Shown: one piece after another, positions 59,857 through 64,000 of the stretch | Layout: every line of letters begins with the position of its first letter | Position numbering within the stretch: the stretch's first letter is position 1 | NCBI RefSeq assembly: GCF_947490095.1 | Contig: NZ_CANLFS010000012.1 | Span: 1-64,000, forward strand | Length of the DNA: 64,000 bases | Source of the DNA: an uncultured Halomonas sp. | Lineage (GTDB): Bacteria; Pseudomonadota; Gammaproteobacteria; Pseudomonadales; Halomonadaceae | Reading direction: 5' to 3' | Notes under the pieces: model-generated | The model's database searches: none | What the model saw: only the letters and a program-made list of their open reading frames with translations | Told to the model about the DNA's origin: nothing | Made by a program: the position numbers and the translations under genes

Positions 59857-61122
59857 CTAGCCGAACATGCCCTTGAGCATGAAGAAGAACAGGATGGCCA
59901 GGCCCGCACCGGCCGGCAGGGTAATCAGCCATGACATGGCGATGGTGCCGATCACTCGCAGGTTGAGGGCCGCCATGCCCCGGGCCAGCCCCACCCCCAG
60001 CACGGCCCCCACCAGGGTATGGGTGGTGGAGATCGGCAGGCCGGTGCCCGAAGCCAGCACCACGGTGACCGCGGCCGCCAGGGTGGCGGCGAAGCCGCGG
60101 CTGGGGGTGAGCTCGGTGATACCGGTGCCGACGGTGGCGATCACCTTGTGGCCGTAGGTGACCAGGCCGACGACGATGCCGCCGCCCCCCAGCACCAACA
60201 CCCACCAGGGCACCAGGGCGGACCCTTCTATCTCGCCGCCGCTCTGTACCACGCCGATCACCGCCGCCAGGGGCCCCACGGCGTTGGCCACATCATTCGA
60301 GCCGTGGGCGAAGGCCATGGCACAGGCGGTAAAGATCATCAGCACGCCGAACACTCGCTCGACTCCGCTGAAGCCAAACTGGTCGCTCTTGCGGTGACTC
60401 GCCAGCACCCGACGCTCCATAAAGGCGCCCAGGGTCGCAAACAGCAGGCCGGCGAGAATCGCCAGCAGCAGGCTGGTGCCGAAGCCGAGATCCAGGCCGA
60501 CATGCTTGAGCCCCTTGGTCAGGGTCACCATGGTCACCGCGAAGCCGACCAGAAAGATATACATCGGCACATAGCGCTTGGCGGCGGCGAAGGGGTCGCG
60601 CGCCTCGAAGATCAGATGCTGTACCGATTTGAACAGGGTAAAGGCGATGGTCCCGGCGAGCAGCGGCGAGACGATCCAGCTGGCGGCAATCTTGCCGACA
60701 CTGGCCCAGTCAACCGACGCGGCCCCCAGCCCGGCCACCGAGAAGCCGACGATGGCCCCCACAACGGAGTGAGTCGTGGAGACCGGCCAGCCCTTCATGG
60801 AGGCAACAAACAGCCAGGTAGCGGCCGCCAGCAGCGCGGCCAGCATGCCGTAGACCAGCAGCTGTGGATCATCCTGAAGGAGCTCGGGGTCGATGATCCC
60901 CTTGCGGATGGTATTGGTCACCTCGCCGCCGGCCAGCCAGGCGCCGAGGAACTCGAAGACCACGGCGATAAGAATCGCCTGCTTGATGGTAATGGCGCGA
61001 GAGCCAACCGAGGTGCCCATGGCGTTGGCGACATCGTTGGCCCCGACCCCCCAGGCCATGAAGAAGCCGAATAGGCAGGCCAGAATAATAAAGATCTCGC
61101 CGTGCTGCGCAATGATCGACAT
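59857..61122 (-). CDS. pit: Low-affinity inorganic phosphate transporter (Pit family)
   Basis: The 421-residue inner-membrane transporter has the duplicated signatures GANDVANAMGTSVG near the N terminus and GSNDVANAVGPLAAV in the second half, plus STTHSVVGAIVG and STTHTLVGAVLG. Pit proteins import phosphate as a metal-phosphate complex with H+; Na+ use is possible in a halophile. The DUF47 gene lies 74 bases upstream in the same direction, the usual Pit operon. Confidence 0.95.
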   Translation of the reverse strand: MSIIAQHGEIFIILACLFGFFMAWGVGANDVANAMGTSVGSRAITIKQAILIAVVFEFLGAWLAGGEVTNTIRKGIIDPELLQDDPQLLVYGMLAALLAAATWLFVASMKGWPVSTTHSVVGAIVGFSVAGLGAASVDWASVGKIAASWIVSPLLAGTIAFTLFKSVQHLIFEARDPFAAAKRYVPMYIFLVGFAVTMVTLTKGLKHVGLDLGFGTSLLLAILAGLLFATLGAFMERRVLASHRKSDQFGFSGVERVFGVLMIFTACAMAFAHGSNDVANAVGPLAAVIGVVQSGGEIEGSALVPWWVLVLGGGGIVVGLVTYGHKVIATVGTGITELTPSRGFAATLAAAVTVVLASGTGLPISTTHTLVGAVLGVGLARGMAALNLRVIGTIAMSWLITLPAGAGLAILFFFMLKGMFG

Positions 61123-61196
61123 GAGGATTCGTCCCCTCGTTGCGGTCGTTTGATAGCGTGCTGGTGGCGGCTCCGGATCTACCGGAGCCGAGGTAT

Positions 61197-61877
61197 TCAG
61201 TTGGCAGTCATGATCTGCAGGCGGCTGCCCACGCGCTCGGCACGGTCGGAAAGCTCACCCACCCAGTCGATGATCTTGTAGAGAAACATCACGTCGACCG
61301 GCGGCATACGCTCCTCGAGGTCGAACAGCTGGCGCCGAATGGCGACCTGCTGATCGTCGGCCTGCTGTTCCAGGCGGTCCAGCTCGCGGATCAACTTCTG
61401 CATCACGTCGCTGACATTGCGGCCGAAACCGGACTCCAGCAGGTCGCGAAGCTCTTCCAGGGCATGACGCGCCTGGGCCACGCAGGCCACGGCGGTACGC
61501 ATGTAGTCGCGCATCGGCTGGGCCAGCTCCTCGGGCATCTGCATGCGCCTGCCGAGCATGATGCCGGTAATGTCGCGTGCCTTGTTGGCGATCTTGTCCT
61601 GCACGCTGATCAGGTCGAGCAGGTCAGAGCGCGACACCGGCAGGAACATGGTATTGGGAAGATTGAGGCGCAGCTCGGTCTTGAGCTCATCGGCCTCATG
61701 CTCGAGGCGCGTCACCGATTCGCGATGGACGGCGGCCGCTTCCCAATCACCCACGAGGGTAGCCTCGAAGAACGGCAGCAGCTGGTCGGCGCATTCGCTC
61801 GTCTTGACGATATGGGTCAGCAGCGGCTGGAATGGCGAACGACCGAACATCGCGGAGAAGGGATTGGATGTCACCAT
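61197..61877 (-). CDS. DUF47/TIGR00153 PhoU-like Pit accessory protein
   Basis: The 226-residue all-helical protein has the DUF47 pattern: FGRSPFQPLLTHIVKTSECADQLLPFF, HEADELKTELRLNLPNTMFLPVSRSDLLDLI and a late VMFLYKIIDWVGELSDRAERVG. The family is distantly related to PhoU and is encoded with Pit transporters. A role in tuning phosphate uptake is inferred from this pairing. Confidence 0.93.
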   Translation of the reverse strand: MVTSNPFSAMFGRSPFQPLLTHIVKTSECADQLLPFFEATLVGDWEAAAVHRESVTRLEHEADELKTELRLNLPNTMFLPVSRSDLLDLISVQDKIANKARDITGIMLGRRMQMPEELAQPMRDYMRTAVACVAQARHALEELRDLLESGFGRNVSDVMQKLIRELDRLEQQADDQQVAIRRQLFDLEERMPPVDVMFLYKIIDWVGELSDRAERVGSRLQIMTAN

Positions 61878-61979
61878 GGGGCATCTCGAAACCTGGAAAA
61901 TGGCGGCGTCAGTATAATGACCCCCGCCGCTAACGTCATGAACTATTCACCCCCCTCACCGAATCGAGGCCGTCATCGC

Positions 61980-62846
61980 ATGAGTCAAGAGATCGAACTG
62001 AAGCTCGCCCTGGGCCCAGAAGGCCCCGACGCCCTGCGTCGCCATCCCCTGCTCGGCGAGGTGGAACCGCGCCTTACCTACCTCGGCAACACCTACTACG
62101 ACACGGCCGCGGGCGAGCTGGAGGCGGCGCGCATGGCATTGCGCCTGCGCCGGGTGGATGACCTGCTGCTGCAGACGGTCAAGACCCGCGGCGAGGGCGG
62201 CGGCGGCCTGTCGCGGCGCGGCGAGTGGGAGTGGCCGGTACCCGGGCCCGGGCTGGACCTGGCGGGTCTCGAGGAACTCCCCCCGGCCTCGCTGGGCCGA
62301 GGGGTGCTGGACCGGCTCGAGGCGCGCTTCACCACGGACTTTCATCGCACCACATGGCATCTCGAGCACCGAGGGGCGCATATCGAGCTGGCCCTGGACG
62401 AGGGCGGCATCTCGGCGGCGGGAAGCCGGGTGGCGATCCGCGAGCTGGAGCTGGAACTCACGTCCGGCGAACCGGCGGCATTGTGGTCACTGGCCACGGC
62501 ACTGGCCGAGAGCGTGGCCCTGCGCCCCTCGGATACCAGCAAGGCGGCACGCGGCGGTGCCCTGCTGGCGGGAGAATGGCGCCTGCCGGTCGGCGGCACG
62601 CCACACGGCTGGTTGCACCGCGCCGTGACGGCGCTGGACGCCCAGGCCGACAGCGGGCTCACCGAGTGGTGCGACGCCGCCCGCGAAGCCTTCTGCCAAC
62701 TCGCCGCCCTGGGCGACGCGCCGACACGCGACGCCGCCAGCGCCCTGGCCGATGCGGTGAATGACGACGCCTGGCTGACGCCCGACAACGGCCGGCGTCT
62801 GCTAGGGTTGGCGCATCGCCTGTCGGGCCAGACACCCCTGGCCTGA
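61980..62846 (+). CDS. CYTH-domain protein (YgiF-like triphosphatase)
   Basis: The 288-residue protein opens with MSQEIELKLAL, containing the ExExK motif of CYTH enzymes. NTYYDT, MALRLRR, TVKTRG and IRELELEL follow in order along the tunnel fold. The C-terminal 90 residues are a partial CHAD-like helical region. E. coli YgiF hydrolyses inorganic triphosphate, and that is the best guess here. It is divergent from the DUF47-pit operon and 22 bases before the channel gene. Confidence 0.88.
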   Translation: MSQEIELKLALGPEGPDALRRHPLLGEVEPRLTYLGNTYYDTAAGELEAARMALRLRRVDDLLLQTVKTRGEGGGGLSRRGEWEWPVPGPGLDLAGLEELPPASLGRGVLDRLEARFTTDFHRTTWHLEHRGAHIELALDEGGISAAGSRVAIRELELELTSGEPAALWSLATALAESVALRPSDTSKAARGGALLAGEWRLPVGGTPHGWLHRAVTALDAQADSGLTEWCDAAREAFCQLAALGDAPTRDAASALADAVNDDAWLTPDNGRRLLGLAHRLSGQTPLA

Positions 62847-62868
62847 TCTCACCTCGAGGACGTCATCC

Positions 62869-63798
62869 GTGAATCACCTGCCCCGCCCCGCCGGTGAAGG
62901 CCTGCGCACGCGAATCTTCCAGGTCATATTCGAGTCCGATACCCGCTCCGCCAAGGGCTTCGATATCGCCTTGATCGTGGCAATACTCGCCAGCGTACTG
63001 GTGGTCATGCTGGAGAGCATCGCGAGCCTGCGTGCCGAGCACGGCGCCTTGTTCTTCTGGCTGGAGTGGGGCTTCACCATCGCCTTCACTCTCGAGCTGG
63101 CGGTGCGCCTCTACTGCCTGGAGCGCCCGATACAGTACCTGAAGAGCTTCTACGGGATGGTCGACCTTGTCGCCGTTCTCCCCACCTGGCTGGCGCTGAT
63201 CGTGCCGGGCGCCCAGACCCTGGTCATGGTGCGCCTGCTGCGTACCCTGCGCATCTTCCGGGTCCTGCGCCTGATGGAGTTCGTCGGCGAGGGTCGCCTG
63301 CTGGTCATCGCCCTGCAGCGCAGCAGCCACCAGATTTTCCTGTTCCTGTTCACCGTCTTCATGCTGATCACCATCCTCGCCGCGATCATCTACCTGATCG
63401 AGCCTTATTCGGCCGGCTTTACCAGCATCCCCAAGGCGATCTACTGGGCCATCGTCACGCTGACCACGGTGGGCTACGGCGACATCGTCCCGGTAACGCC
63501 ACTGGGGCAGGCGATCTCGATGATGGTGATGCTCATCGGCTACTCGATCATCGCCGTGCCCACCGGGATCTTCTCGGCCGAGGTGATCCGTTCGATCCGT
63601 GCCGACCGCTACTCCGACGAGGCCTGTCCCGGCTGCGGCCATGACCGCCACGAACGACGCGCCAAGTACTGCCTGGTGTGCGGCACCTGGCTGGATGAGC
63701 ACGCCCCCGACCCCAACCTCTCCGAGGAGGAGCAGGCGGCCTGGAGGGAGGCCCACGCCGATGAAAACAATGGCACCCCCCCGGCGGGAGGCCATTGA
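62869..63798 (+). CDS. Voltage-gated-type K+ channel with C-terminal zinc ribbon
   Basis: The 309-residue protein has six membrane segments. The S4-like helix has regularly spaced arginines (VRLLRTLRIFRVLRLM) and the selectivity filter is TVGYGD at 200-205. The cytoplasmic tail has a zinc-ribbon pattern with Cys253, Cys256, Cys268 and Cys271, unusual for a Kv-type channel. The start is GTG 62869 with GAGGA upstream. It probably forms a homotetramer in the inner membrane. A role in ion balance under salt stress is inference. Confidence 0.9.
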   Translation: MNHLPRPAGEGLRTRIFQVIFESDTRSAKGFDIALIVAILASVLVVMLESIASLRAEHGALFFWLEWGFTIAFTLELAVRLYCLERPIQYLKSFYGMVDLVAVLPTWLALIVPGAQTLVMVRLLRTLRIFRVLRLMEFVGEGRLLVIALQRSSHQIFLFLFTVFMLITILAAIIYLIEPYSAGFTSIPKAIYWAIVTLTTVGYGDIVPVTPLGQAISMMVMLIGYSIIAVPTGIFSAEVIRSIRADRYSDEACPGCGHDRHERRAKYCLVCGTWLDEHAPDPNLSEEEQAAWREAHADENNGTPPAGGH

Positions 63799-63824
63799 CA
63801 GGCCGCGTCGACGGCCAGCCGTCA

Positions 63825-64000
63825 TCAGTCGCGGAAGGGCGCGACGTCGCCGCGGCCTTCCCGCAGGACCTCCGGCGGAAGGGCGCGCAGGTCCACCACG
63901 CTGGTCGGTTCCAGATGGCAGGCACCGCCATCGATGATCAGGTCGAGGTGATGGCTGAAGCGCTCGCGAATCTCCTCGGCATCGGTCATCGGCAGCTCCT
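63825..64000 (-). CDS. YciO/Sua5/YrdC-family protein, C-terminal part
   Basis: The frame runs into the right edge, so only the last 58 or so residues are seen. They include LPMTDAEEIRERFSHHLDLIIDGGACHLEPTSVVDL and REGRGDVAPF before the stop at 63825-63827. This matches the C-terminal end of YciO-type members of the threonylcarbamoyl-AMP synthase fold. Whether it is YciO or TsaC cannot be settled from the fragment. Confidence 0.8.
   Translation of the reverse strand, partial: ELPMTDAEEIRERFSHHLDLIIDGGACHLEPTSVVDLRALPPEVLREGRGDVAPFRD

Overview
The window reads as ordinary chromosome from a high-GC gammaproteobacterium, most likely Halomonas or a close relative in Halomonadaceae. That placement is an inference from the gene set and gene orders: ttcA, scpA-scpB-rluB, dapA-bamC-purC, a CrbS/CrbR acetate switch and glrK-glrG-glrR. 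The proteins look like gammaproteobacterial orthologues with acidic, slightly extended tails. No rRNA, prophage, insertion sequence or CRISPR array is visible. About 55 protein genes, one truncated gene, one gene cut by the window edge, two tRNA-Lys genes and one strong candidate non-coding RNA are supported.

Region 1 (1-14.7 kb) is an acetate-use locus. It holds a DUF4212/ActP-type symporter pair, a divergent cNMP/CBS/DUF294 regulator with a DnaQ-like exonuclease, a 1315-residue SLC5-PAS-kinase-receiver hybrid (CrbS/MxtR type), its LuxR-type response regulator (CrbR/ErdR type) and acetyl-CoA synthetase. A repeated palindromic motif, TAGACC-WW-GGTCTA, lies upstream of both the symporter operon and acs and is a candidate operator. 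Region 2 (14-21.7 kb) holds SprT, a UPF0149 protein, a cardiolipin synthase, PlsB, RsmJ, TsaB and adenylate kinase. Region 3 (21.9-33.3 kb) holds aceEF, ampD, nadC, trmO and a dapA-bamC-MBL-purC operon. Region 4 (33.5-41.3 kb) holds bcp, perM-tusA, bepA, nadA, twin tRNA-Lys genes and scpA-scpB-rluB. Region 5 (41.6-48.4 kb) is more mixed: cold-shock protein, catalase, a dicarboxylate/glutamate-type symporter, rlmA, a truncated EamA exporter and ada. Region 6 (48.4-64 kb) holds guaB-guaA, xseA, a 1-Cys peroxiredoxin, the glrK-glrG-glrR two-component operon, argA, a Pit phosphate transporter with its DUF47 partner, a CYTH protein, a voltage-gated-type K+ channel and the end of a YciO-family gene.

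Two features are not explained by protein genes. (a) The roughly 860-base gap upstream of glrK contains an exact TGTC-N10-GACA site, a near-match to it, a near-consensus sigma-54 promoter, a run of stem-loops and a strong intrinsic terminator, all on one strand. This resembles the GlrR/sigma-54-controlled GlmY/GlmZ small-RNA genes of enterobacteria and is the best candidate for an undescribed element. (b) A family of four intergenic repeats, made of GTAAGCC heptamer arrays plus a conserved core with built-in terminator hairpins, is found beyond gene 3' ends. The three copies whose flanks are visible all lie between convergent genes.
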